64,000 nucleotides of DNA, taken from the NCBI GenBank assembly GCA_037132075.1, contig JBAXPV010000006.1, positions 1 through 64,000 of the forward strand. The letters run 5' to 3'. Numbering within the stretch: the first letter of the stretch is position 1; each line of letters opens with the position of its first letter. Position numbers and translations under genes: made by a program. Under the pieces are notes generated by a model. It was given only the letters and a program-made list of their open reading frames with translations. It was not told where the DNA came from and did not search any database. Below, piece after piece: positions 16,372 through 24,411 of the stretch. This DNA comes from JBAXPV01 sp037132075. GTDB lineage: Bacteria; Bacteroidota; Bacteroidia; Bacteroidales; CAIXZF01.

Positions 16372-16746
16372 TTATGTTTCTAGAACAACAGTAGCTGTAG
16401 CGTATTCTTTGATATGTGAAATAGTAAGATGCATATTGGCAATGTGATGCTCATTCGCAAAATCAAGGGCTTTCCCATGAAGCAGAAAATTAGGCTTCCC
16501 GAGCTCGTCATGGATTACTTCAATGTCATGAAAAGTGATTCCAAGCCTCCATCCTGTTCCTATAGCTTTCATAAAGGCTTCCTTGGCCGCAAAACGCGCA
16601 GCATAGTGCTGGTTTTTGTGACGCTTCGACTCACAATAAGCGATCTCGCCCGGACTAAAGACTTTCTCGGAAAAGCTTCCTCCTTTGTTTACAAGACCGC
16701 CAACACGTTCAACTTCAATAATATCTGTACCTATTCCGTAAATCAA
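16372..16746 (-). CDS. acpS: Holo-[acyl-carrier-protein] synthase
   Basis: 124 residues, normal for AcpS. It transfers 4'-phosphopantetheine from CoA to acyl carrier protein. GIGTDIIEVERV at the N-terminus and FAAKEAFMKAIGTG near residues 50-63 supply the Mg- and CoA-binding residues, and HLTISH lies near the C-terminus. The only start that fits is TTG at 16746: the conserved GIGTDI begins at residue 4 and no in-frame ATG lies close upstream; AGGA just before the TTG may act as ribosome binding site. acsA follows after 13 bp, an unusual partner for acpS. Confidence 0.93.
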   Translation of the reverse strand: MIYGIGTDIIEVERVGGLVNKGGSFSEKVFSPGEIAYCESKRHKNQHYAARFAAKEAFMKAIGTGWRLGITFHDIEVIHDELGKPNFLLHGKALDFANEHHIANMHLTISHIKEYATATVVLET

Positions 16747-17011
16747 TTTCCTGCGAATTTTATAAATAATTATGAAAATTGGTGCTAATATATGAAAATC
16801 TGTGAATTCAATAACAATAGGCTGTTTTTTTTCCTTGGTTTAATTTCCCGCTTTTCCATGCAATCGTAACAAAACACGGAAGATTCGGAGACAGCAGGTT
16901 TTCGCGAATTTTTTCCCTGCGCCCCAGCGCCCCAGCGTGAAACATTTCTTTTTTCTCGCGGAGGCGCAGTTCAACCTTCAACCTTCATCCTTCATATATC
17001 AACCTTCATCC
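16747..17011. other. Intergenic region with short tandem and dispersed repeats
   Basis: 265 bp without a gene. It holds two tandem copies of GCGCCCCA near 16919-16937, a segment TCTCGCGGAGGCGCAG of a kind common between Bacteroidetes genes, and from 16970 to the next gene's stop a run of CAACCTTCA/TTCATCCTTCA units. No exact TAnnTTTG promoter for acpS was found. Confidence 0.6.
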
Positions 17012-17620
17012 TTAAAAACTAGTCACCATCTTCGAATCAATCGAATATTCCTTGTACTTATCTTCGAAGTCTCCTGTCTGCTCCCTCAAAATCCATTTCG
17101 AAAGAATGACCTTATGCGGAAATTTGTTTTTGGCATTCAACGACATCTCATATTTCCGAAAGCTCGCATCAGCCTCGAATTTGATGATCGTCAGATGCTT
17201 CGCCTGTACAACAGTCCTTGCAGAATCTGAATACAACTCAGTATAGAAAAACAAAACATCAGGCTTTTGCTTAAAAACTTTCCCATCGAAAAGCCAGGTA
17301 CTGCCTTTGATCGAGTTAATACAACATTCCACCGGGATGATGTCGATCCATTCATTCCGTTTTGGATCAAAATAACGGATAGCCCCGGTCTTTTCTCCAG
17401 TAACCTTATAGGTGAGGACAAGCTCTTTTTGTCCCAGCTTGATTTTACTGAACTTCGGATAGTCCCTTGCCAGGTCTAGTTCAAATGCTTTCTGTGGATG
17501 TAAGGCAACAAAATCCCCGACCTTGTTGAAATCTCCAACAAGCAGGCTCGAATTGGTCTGCGCTTTTATAACGTATGAAAAGGTAATTCCAATGAAAATA
17601 AACAAGGCAATCTTTTTCAT
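17012..17620 (-). CDS. Exported protein of unknown function
   Basis: 202 residues from the ATG at 17620; a TTG 24 bp upstream is in frame but the ATG starts a clean signal peptide (KKIALFIFIGITFSYVIKAQ). The mature part has KLGQKELVLTYKVTGEKTGAIRY and a Cys pair (ECC) about mid-protein; no family is recognised. A perfect -7 box TACCTTTG lies at 17642-17649 on the minus strand, though no TTG stands 19 bp before it. Its C-terminal end overlaps the TTCATCC-type repeat of the following intergenic region, so the last residues may have been altered by repeat insertion. It lies 51 bp downstream of the BNR-repeat gene. Confidence 0.7.
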   Translation of the reverse strand: MKKIALFIFIGITFSYVIKAQTNSSLLVGDFNKVGDFVALHPQKAFELDLARDYPKFSKIKLGQKELVLTYKVTGEKTGAIRYFDPKRNEWIDIIPVECCINSIKGSTWLFDGKVFKQKPDVLFFYTELYSDSARTVVQAKHLTIIKFEADASFRKYEMSLNAKNKFPHKVILSKWILREQTGDFEDKYKEYSIDSKMVTSF

Positions 17621-17641
17621 GTGATTTCTGTTATTTGATAT

Positions 17642-17649
17642 CAAAGGTA
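17642..17649 (-). promoter_or_regulatory. Possible -7 box (TACCTTTG)
   Basis: Matches TAnnTTTG 22 bp upstream of the ATG at 17620, but there is no TTG at the expected distance. Weak support. Confidence 0.3.
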
Positions 17650-17671
17650 CTGAATCTTTATTTAGTAAGGA

Positions 17672-20194
17672 TCAGTAGGTCTTGACAAGCTTCCTGGCAT
17701 AAGGCCCGGTCCTGATGAGATACACCCCTGGAAGCCATCCCTCACAAGAAATCATAAAGCTCATCCCATGCTGCAAAGATTGATAAACGAGCTGTCCGCT
17801 AGCACTATATATTTCCACAGCCTGGCCCGCATATCTCTCTGGACAACGAATGAATATTACATTATTGACAGGATTTGGCGTAACCAAAAAATCAGATTCA
17901 TTAACCGGGACCGAAACTATCGCTGTATTCGCAAGATTTCCTGTTTTCATCCCATTTCCAAAGCTGCTGACCCATACTTCATTCGGGTCGTAGGGATTGA
18001 AAAATACCCTTTCCGCTTGCTGAAAAGGATAGGACTCGACCAGGCTCCAGGTGGGTAGAACATTTTGCATATCCGTGCTGTACCAAAGGCCTTGTCCTTC
18101 TGTTGTGAGATAGGCCTGGTGCGGGTCTAGCGGGTTAAAGGTGATGGAAGTCACCCTGTCAAATAAGGTTCCGCTCAACTTGTTCCAGCTTAGCCCCCGG
18201 TTTGTGGTTTTATACAAGCCACCCTTGCCGTTTGGCGCCCCGCCCCATCCACTGAAGACCCCGACATACCATGTGTTCTGGCTCACATCAGCGGGGTCAG
18301 TAACAAGATCTTTACACCAGAATAACTGGCCGGGGTCACTCACATCTGACCATGTACTCGTTGAAGGCTCATAAACAAAAACGCCGGCACTGGAAGTAAA
18401 TGACCCGGCTGTGTTGATTCTTGCCGAAAAAGTGCAAACCATCTTTCCGTCATTTAACACCAGGATGCTGGCAGGATGCCCTTCCGTCCTGGGTGGCGGT
18501 GGAAGTTTTATCCAGCTTGACCCGCCCAGGGCATTCAGGTTGTCTGTCATCCAGATGCCCCCCTGCATCCCTGCCCCCCCTCCTCCGTAATGTACTACTG
18601 CCGCATACATCCTGTTGGCATTGCCCGGGTCTGTTGCGATCCAGAAAACCGGATGTCCGAAATTATGAAGTAAACTCCAGTTGGAGCCATTATCCTGGCT
18701 AAACATAATTTTACCATTGGCGTCTGCTGCATCCAGTTGTGCATCCTTCAGACGGGTGCTTTGATAGAGGTCGTGGATATTGGAACAGGCCGCAAAAAGT
18801 GTCCCGCTGTTACTCGTAGCAATATGATACACCGAATTAACCGACATCCCGTTGTAACTGAAACCCCAGCTGTTGCCGGCATCGCTGCTTCGGATTGCCC
18901 CGATGTCGGAATATGCCGACATCATCGTATTGGCATCCTGCCAGCTGACCTGCCAGCAGCTCGTATTCTCCAGCCCGATGCTGTGATAAGACTGGTGGGC
19001 TGGCGTTGGTGAGGCTGCAGGATGCTGATCAGACTGGTTTGCGTAAGCCTGCCGCCAGCTTGTCCCTCCGTTGTCGCTTACATGTACAAAGCCAAAGTCA
19101 CCAAACATCACCTTGTTGGAATTGTTTGGCGCAACAGTGATCCCAAAACAACATTCTCCCCAGCTCCAGTTTTTATCGCCTCCCACACCCGACCAGGCCG
19201 TGATGATATTCTGATTGTTGGATGTCTTAAAAGCTTTTTCCCAGTTAAGTCCGCCATCCGTAGATTTGAAAACAAGGGGTGCCGACAAGGCATTATCATT
19301 ACCTCCCAGGTAGATCGTATTGGGATCATTCAGGGCCATCCCGCAATACATAATAAAGTCATTGTTGAAATTGATGCCATTCACCCTGGCGTTCCAGGCC
19401 CCGGAGGCATTGTCCATCACATAGACGCCTTTTGCATATCCCCAATAATCCCAGGGCATCAGCCCGTTATAAGTATCGTTTACACTAGCGGTGATGACCG
19501 TAAAACGAAGAGAACTCCCGCTTCGTGCGGCACAGAATCTCCAGATCACCTCTCCGGCAGGAATCCCTGTCGATGACAGAAGCGTAAAGTTGATCCCATT
19601 GTCCGTTGATTTGAGCAGTCCTTCATTGGTGCCGATATACACATTGGTCCCATCGTAGAATATCCCGCCCAAAATGATTCCTGCACCCATATTGGCAGTA
19701 TGTTTTACCAGGCTAAAGGTATTTCCCCCATCGTGAGAAATAGTGATATCACCATAGTAGCCGAGAACCACAATGTTGGGATTATCATATCTCGTTTTTA
19801 CAGCATACAATTCTCCGAGATTGGCATCGTAACCTGGCAGAAGAGTCCAGTTGTTGCCCCCATCCACGGTCTTTACCGGGAATGTTGTATTGCCGTCATT
19901 GGAGATACAGTAAGCGATATTGCTGTTATTGGTAAATTCATAGCGGCTCGTATTGCCAGTACGAAGTCTCGTAAAAGGAAACTGCTGATATGTTAATCCA
20001 AAATCTTGGGAATGAAACAATTCCCCCATGTCACAAGCTACATAAAACTCGTTGTCGTTGGCAGGGTTTATACTGGGAAAAAACAAGGCTCCCCCGCCAC
20101 CAACGCCTTTTGGAGCAAAGGAAAAGGGCTGAGCCAGGAGTAAATGAACATTGACAAGTGTTAATAAAACTGAGATTCCAAACCGTATCTTCAT
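17672..20194 (-). CDS. BNR/Asp-box repeat surface protein with T9SS sorting domain
   Basis: 840 residues. A signal peptide (SVLLTLVNVHLLLAQ) is followed by repeated Asp-box motifs of the form SxDxGxxW, for example TVDGGNNWTL, SHDGGNTFSL, STDNGINFTL, STDGGLNWEK, SDNGGTSWRQ and TTNRGLSWNK, spread over residues about 40-740. These indicate one or two seven-bladed propellers as in sortilin/VPS10 and GH74-type proteins. The last about 80 residues (VTPNPVNNVIFI ... GVYLIRT) are a type A T9SS sorting domain, so the protein is expected on the cell surface or secreted. GH74 catalytic aspartates cannot be assigned safely by eye, so no enzyme activity is claimed. The second BNR protein at 37991-40726 is similar only in type. 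Confidence 0.85.
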   Translation of the reverse strand: MKIRFGISVLLTLVNVHLLLAQPFSFAPKGVGGGGALFFPSINPANDNEFYVACDMGELFHSQDFGLTYQQFPFTRLRTGNTSRYEFTNNSNIAYCISNDGNTTFPVKTVDGGNNWTLLPGYDANLGELYAVKTRYDNPNIVVLGYYGDITISHDGGNTFSLVKHTANMGAGIILGGIFYDGTNVYIGTNEGLLKSTDNGINFTLLSSTGIPAGEVIWRFCAARSGSSLRFTVITASVNDTYNGLMPWDYWGYAKGVYVMDNASGAWNARVNGINFNNDFIMYCGMALNDPNTIYLGGNDNALSAPLVFKSTDGGLNWEKAFKTSNNQNIITAWSGVGGDKNWSWGECCFGITVAPNNSNKVMFGDFGFVHVSDNGGTSWRQAYANQSDQHPAASPTPAHQSYHSIGLENTSCWQVSWQDANTMMSAYSDIGAIRSSDAGNSWGFSYNGMSVNSVYHIATSNSGTLFAACSNIHDLYQSTRLKDAQLDAADANGKIMFSQDNGSNWSLLHNFGHPVFWIATDPGNANRMYAAVVHYGGGGAGMQGGIWMTDNLNALGGSSWIKLPPPPRTEGHPASILVLNDGKMVCTFSARINTAGSFTSSAGVFVYEPSTSTWSDVSDPGQLFWCKDLVTDPADVSQNTWYVGVFSGWGGAPNGKGGLYKTTNRGLSWNKLSGTLFDRVTSITFNPLDPHQAYLTTEGQGLWYSTDMQNVLPTWSLVESYPFQQAERVFFNPYDPNEVWVSSFGNGMKTGNLANTAIVSVPVNESDFLVTPNPVNNVIFIRCPERYAGQAVEIYSASGQLVYQSLQHGMSFMISCEGWLPGVYLIRTGPYARKLVKTY

Positions 20195-20324
20195 GATGAT
20201 GACTTTTCCTTAAGACACAGGAAGCTGAAAAAAAGATGTTTTTATTCTGCAACTTAGCTAAGGCAGTTGTTCGAAGCCTGCCGATGGGATGAAGGATGAA
20301 ACCCATGTAACTACATAAAGACCG

Positions 20325-21332
20325 CTACTTTATGAGGTTCTCCTGAAAAGTACTCACATCCCACTTGTCTTTCAAATTCTTTAAAGCCCCGGGATTCACT
20401 TTCAAATTGTTTGGAACAACATCTTGAACCCCGATTGTTGTGCTTGACTTCCCATTTAAAATATCTCCCGCCATGTCTCCTGCAATCCTACCAACGGTAT
20501 AATATTCAGCCCCGACTCCAAATAAAGTATTTCCATAAATCTTATACGGATTGTTGGTGAACAAAGGAATTCGTGCCTTAGTCGCAGCTTTGATCAGCTG
20601 ATCAATCCCCGTTTCCACTACATTGTCGCCGCCAAGCCAGAACGCTTCCACGCCACGCGCACTCAATGACATCGCTGCTTCCATGATCTGTGAGGTGTTG
20701 TCTACACTCATCTCGACCAATTCTATCCCCAGCTCTTTGCATTTCTTACGGGCTAGCTTCAGGCAGGCCTGCGAACAGGTCTCACTTGGACACCACACTG
20801 TGCCAACCTTTTTGAGATCTGGCTTCATTTTCCGCGCCACGTCAAAGGCTTTCGCTACAGGTTGAAATGTCCCGATTCCTACCAGGTGCTTCGGGTGCTG
20901 GTCGGGTGCTGGGCCGGTGATCCCGACACCTGACACAAAAGGATCGGTCACGGTACAAAAGACATGCATGATCTTTCCTTGCTTGTTTGCATTCGCCATC
21001 ACCTGCAATGCCGGCGTACTCGCTGTGATCACCATGTTGAATTCCCCGCTGAGGATATTGAGGGCTATGATATTGGCTGTAGGAAGGTCGTTTTCCGGAC
21101 AGAATTTTTCGATCTTACAATTAACGCCATCAACAATTCCACGCTCCGACAGCCCATCTATAATGCCTTTCTCTGATTGATCCAATACAGCGCGTGAGGC
21201 AATCTTGAAAATAGCGATCTTCAAAATTGCTCTCTTATTGCCTGTTTTCCGGTTTTCCATGTCTAACAATAGCAATACGCCACCGCATAGCAGGATCGCC
21301 AAAAGTGCCCGTAATATTTTAAATGATCTCAA
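20325..21332 (-). CDS. ABC transporter substrate-binding protein, TrpX-like (ABC_sub_bind), membrane-anchored
   Basis: 335 residues, last gene of the ABC-STAS operon, 21 bp after the ATPase. The N-terminus has an uncleaved-looking membrane segment (ALLAILLCGGVLLLLDMENR) and no lipobox, so it is probably tethered in the inner membrane facing the periplasm. The rest has the two-lobed fold signature of the PF04392 family: KIAIFKIASRAVLDQSEKGI, the segment from VITASTPALQVM, HVFCTVTDP, VGIGTFQPVAKAF, KKVGTVWCPSE and ARIPLFTNN. It shares the GGVLLLxDxENR anchor with the double binding protein at 24412-26364, so the two are paralogues. Known PF04392 systems include tryptophan uptake (TrpXYZ); the ligand here is unknown. 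Confidence 0.85.
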   Translation of the reverse strand: MRSFKILRALLAILLCGGVLLLLDMENRKTGNKRAILKIAIFKIASRAVLDQSEKGIIDGLSERGIVDGVNCKIEKFCPENDLPTANIIALNILSGEFNMVITASTPALQVMANANKQGKIMHVFCTVTDPFVSGVGITGPAPDQHPKHLVGIGTFQPVAKAFDVARKMKPDLKKVGTVWCPSETCSQACLKLARKKCKELGIELVEMSVDNTSQIMEAAMSLSARGVEAFWLGGDNVVETGIDQLIKAATKARIPLFTNNPYKIYGNTLFGVGAEYYTVGRIAGDMAGDILNGKSSTTIGVQDVVPNNLKVNPGALKNLKDKWDVSTFQENLIK

Positions 21333-21353
21333 TACTACAATGAATCAGATGTC

Positions 21354-22166
21354 CTAGACATAATTCTGTTCCAACAATGCCGCCACTGCCGGGTCAATAT
21401 TGTCCTTCTGCCGGATCTCATCAAACAAGGCAAGCAAGTCTTTCACCTTTAATCGTTTTTTGTCTTCTCCCCGGAAGTCATATGCCACCTTTCCCTGGTG
21501 CATCATCAGGATGCGGTCGCCCAGGTTTACCGCCTGTTGCATCGAGTGGGTCACCATCATCGTCGTGAGCCTGTCACGCGTGATGACCTGCTGCGTCAGG
21601 TCGATGACTTTGCTAGCGGTCTTGGGGTCTAAGGCTGCAGTATGCTCGTCAAGGAGGAGCAGCCTGGGCTTCAGCGCTGTCGACATCAGCAGGGTGAGAG
21701 CCTGCCTTTGCCCACCACTGAGCTTCCCGATTGGATTCTCAAGCCTGTCCTCCAATCCCATATTTAATGGCTTTACCATCGTCTTGAATTCTTCTATCAG
21801 GGATGACGGCAGACCCCAGCCAATGCCGCGCGACTTGCCACGTTTCATCGCCAAGGCCAGGTTCTCCTGGATCGACATATTCGGCGCAGTGCCACTGAAC
21901 GGATTTTGGAAAACACGTCCAATATAACGCGCACGCTTGTTTTCACTCCATTTTGTGATGTTGATGCCATCCAGTGTGATCGACCCTTCATCCACAATGA
22001 AGGTTCCTGCCACTGCATTTAATGCCGTCGATTTCCCGGACCCGTTGGTACCAAGGACACAGACAAAACTACCTTCTTCTATTTCAATGTTGACACCTTG
22101 TAATGCCTTCACTTCGTTGACAGTCCCGGCATTGAAGGTCTTTCTTATGTTATCAATTTTAAGCAT
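21354..22166 (-). CDS. ABC transporter ATP-binding protein (TrpZ-like)
   Basis: 270 residues, cytoplasmic ATPase subunit. Walker A is GTNGSGKST, the signature is LSGGQRQA, Walker B is LLLLDEHTAALD, and the H-loop is VTHSMQQA. An Arg-Val-Phe-Gln-Asn-Pro Q-loop region follows RYIGRVF. The start overlaps the 3' end of the permease by 8 bp, which points to translational coupling and a one-to-one partnership. It couples ATP hydrolysis to transport by the permease at 22159-23097. Confidence 0.93.
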   Translation of the reverse strand: MLKIDNIRKTFNAGTVNEVKALQGVNIEIEEGSFVCVLGTNGSGKSTALNAVAGTFIVDEGSITLDGINITKWSENKRARYIGRVFQNPFSGTAPNMSIQENLALAMKRGKSRGIGWGLPSSLIEEFKTMVKPLNMGLEDRLENPIGKLSGGQRQALTLLMSTALKPRLLLLDEHTAALDPKTASKVIDLTQQVITRDRLTTMMVTHSMQQAVNLGDRILMMHQGKVAYDFRGEDKKRLKVKDLLALFDEIRQKDNIDPAVAALLEQNYV

Positions 22167-23097
22167 GGGCTTTCCTTTTAAAAGTCAGTTTGTTATTTTT
22201 TAACAATCCCGGGATGATCAGCGCGATAAAAACAAATAGCGCCGTAATGATCTTCAGGTCATTCGGATTCAAGCCCCAGCGTAAGGCGATGGCCACCAGC
22301 AAACGAAACAACACAGACCCCAGGACAGCACCCATGATTACAAATCCAACGCTGTTGTCGTTGATGATTGCCTCTCCAATGATGACACTCGCCAAACCCC
22401 ATACCATCATGCCGATTCCCATCTGGACATCCGCAAAGCCCTGGTATTGGGCCAACATCGCTCCTGCCAGGGCAATAAACCCATTCGAAAGCGCAACGCC
22501 GATGATAATCATCGCCTTGGTATTTACACCCAAAGCACGGATCATCTGGTCGTTGTCGCCCGTGGCACGCATCGCAGTCCCCAGGTTTGTCTTGAAAAAC
22601 CACCACAGGATCACACAAAACCCGCTAATGCCCAGGAAACAAAACAACATAGCCCACAGGTCTTTCGTGGCCACTTCCCAGCCTAAAACCATCGTCTTGG
22701 CGTCAACACCTGAAATATGGTTTGAGAAATTATCCATCCAGGTGAAAATGGTAGTCTCACTAAGCAGTGGCATATTACTCTTTCCCATCACATGAAGGTT
22801 TACTGAATAGAGTGCCGTCATCACCAAGATACCTGCCAGCAGCGGGTTAATTTTGAATCGGGTGTGAATGATCCCGGTGAATGCCCCGGCAACCATACCC
22901 GCCATAAAGGCGATTACGCAAGCCAGGATTGGATTCATGCCGGCCACGATCAGCGAAGCAGCCGTAGATGCTCCGAAGGTAAAGGAGCCTTCCGCAGTGA
23001 TGTCAGGGAAATCAAAGATGCGGAAACTGATGAAGATGCCAAGCGCCAGGAGCGCCAGGATTAATCCTATGGTGATAGATCCTATGAGTAGTGACAT
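22159..23097 (-). CDS. ABC transporter permease (TrpY-like, BPD_transp_2)
   Basis: 312 residues with about eight or nine hydrophobic segments. The N-terminus (SLLIGSITIGLILALLALGIFISFRIFDFPDIT) and the phrase DITAEGSFTFGAS match the permease type found with PF04392 binding proteins and related to branched-chain amino-acid permeases. The coupling region lies around ATGDNDQMIRALGVN. It starts 4 bp after the STAS gene stop and overlaps the ATPase, so it is tightly coupled to both. The substrate is unknown. Confidence 0.9.
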   Translation of the reverse strand: MSLLIGSITIGLILALLALGIFISFRIFDFPDITAEGSFTFGASTAASLIVAGMNPILACVIAFMAGMVAGAFTGIIHTRFKINPLLAGILVMTALYSVNLHVMGKSNMPLLSETTIFTWMDNFSNHISGVDAKTMVLGWEVATKDLWAMLFCFLGISGFCVILWWFFKTNLGTAMRATGDNDQMIRALGVNTKAMIIIGVALSNGFIALAGAMLAQYQGFADVQMGIGMMVWGLASVIIGEAIINDNSVGFVIMGAVLGSVLFRLLVAIALRWGLNPNDLKIITALFVFIALIIPGLLKNNKLTFKRKAHA

Positions 23098-23101
23098 ATC
23101 C

Positions 23102-24358
23102 TTAATTTGTTTTTGTTGAAATTAATTCAGTGGATTCAATAGAGACGACAAAACAAAAACCGTGGATAAACTGGCTTTCGCCCAGTCCTGAAATTTCACG
23201 ACTGTCGTTGGTCAGGTGAAGAATGTCGTTCAATTCAGAGTTGTTGAACAGATCTTCAATGGTCTCATTCAGGTCAATATTTGATTTCTTAAGCGGGATA
23301 TAGGGAAATACAGCACTATGGAAATGGCCAGCAGCAGGACTTCCCGGCTTGAGCGGGCGAAGGAATTTTGCAGTTTCCCCATCTCCATCCTTGCTCACAT
23401 AACCCACACTCAATGTTAAGGCCTTGACATGCGCCGGTTCTGTCGTAAAATTGACGGTGTCTTTGACCTCCGGAAAGCTAAAGATCTTCCGGCCTTCAAC
23501 AGGCGACGCATTTAATGAGGTCCCGATCAGGCCTCCGCTTTCAGCAAGGATCACCACAGCCATCTTTTTGCTTTTCGTCAGCGTATATAGACTGTCCATG
23601 AGCTGACTTAAGCCAATCGTGCTTTTCGGTTCTATTGGGTCAAAACGTATCAAGTGTGTGAAATTCCCGGTGAAATGAAGCCCGTATAATTCTGTGAGTG
23701 ACGCAACCAAAGAACCGCTCCCACTCATATAATCCGGACTTTTAGAGCCATCCCCTGGTAAATACGCGATGTTTTTGCCCAGTATCATGTATTCTCCAAA
23801 ACGATTACTGCAATCCGAAAAGGAATCCCCGATCGCTCCAAGCCCCAGGGCAAAATGATTGGATTCTGAACGCACAACCCGCGCATGCTCCTCGCTATAA
23901 GCTGATTGTAAAACAAGTTCAGGGTTTCCGTACAAACTGAGTTCTTTTTTTCCGCTTGCCGACAATCCGGATACATTATATCTGAACCCATTGGCTTCGA
24001 GCTGTTCCTTCTTCGATTCGCTTTTTTCAAGAGGTTTCTCCAGCTCGGGTTTGTTACAAAGCATCTCAGCGATACCGGCCATCTCAAGCACCGTCTGAAC
24101 TGTCTCCGACATCGCTACGATATAAAAATATCCATTAACGGTTTTTAAATTTCTGTTCTGGATGATGAGCGACCGTATTCCCGCCGAACTCAGGTATTCT
24201 ATGCCTGTCAGGTCAACCAGGATGTGATAATGACCTTCCCGAACCAATTTGTTGACATAATCATTCAAGTGGCCAGCCCTGTTCGCATCCAGTCTCCCGA
24301 TGCACTTCAGCAGTACTTCGTCGCCCTTATTTTCAATGAGTATTTCCAGGTTATTCAT
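23102..24358 (-). CDS. STAS-domain protein with unidentified C-terminal region, in ABC operon
   Basis: 418 residues, no signal peptide, predicted cytoplasmic. Residues 1-105 are a STAS domain like anti-sigma-factor antagonists: VDLTGIEYLSSAGIRSL (about residues 48-64) has the serine pair S57/S58 where SpoIIAA-type proteins are phosphorylated. A charged linker (ELEKPLEKSESKKEQLEANG) leads to about 290 residues that I do not recognise, with FALGLGAIGDSF, SNRFGEYMILGKNIAYLPGD and AVVILAESGGLIGTS. No GHKL kinase or PP2C phosphatase motif can be assigned. It sits between the double binding protein (53 bp) and the permease (4 bp), so a role in switching the transporter by phosphorylation, or in coupling transport to a partner-switching pathway, is inferred. 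Confidence 0.8.
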   Translation of the reverse strand: MNNLEILIENKGDEVLLKCIGRLDANRAGHLNDYVNKLVREGHYHILVDLTGIEYLSSAGIRSLIIQNRNLKTVNGYFYIVAMSETVQTVLEMAGIAEMLCNKPELEKPLEKSESKKEQLEANGFRYNVSGLSASGKKELSLYGNPELVLQSAYSEEHARVVRSESNHFALGLGAIGDSFSDCSNRFGEYMILGKNIAYLPGDGSKSPDYMSGSGSLVASLTELYGLHFTGNFTHLIRFDPIEPKSTIGLSQLMDSLYTLTKSKKMAVVILAESGGLIGTSLNASPVEGRKIFSFPEVKDTVNFTTEPAHVKALTLSVGYVSKDGDGETAKFLRPLKPGSPAAGHFHSAVFPYIPLKKSNIDLNETIEDLFNNSELNDILHLTNDSREISGLGESQFIHGFCFVVSIESTELISTKTN

Positions 24359-24411
24359 AAGTAATTATTTTGTATTCGTTGTATGACCAATAATAAAAAT
24401 TACATAGTAAA

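Noticed and set aside
20314..20334. Hairpin CATAAAG...CTTTATG as terminator of the ABC operon
   Set aside because: It overlaps the stop codon, has a 7-bp AT-rich stem and no T-run on the minus strand.
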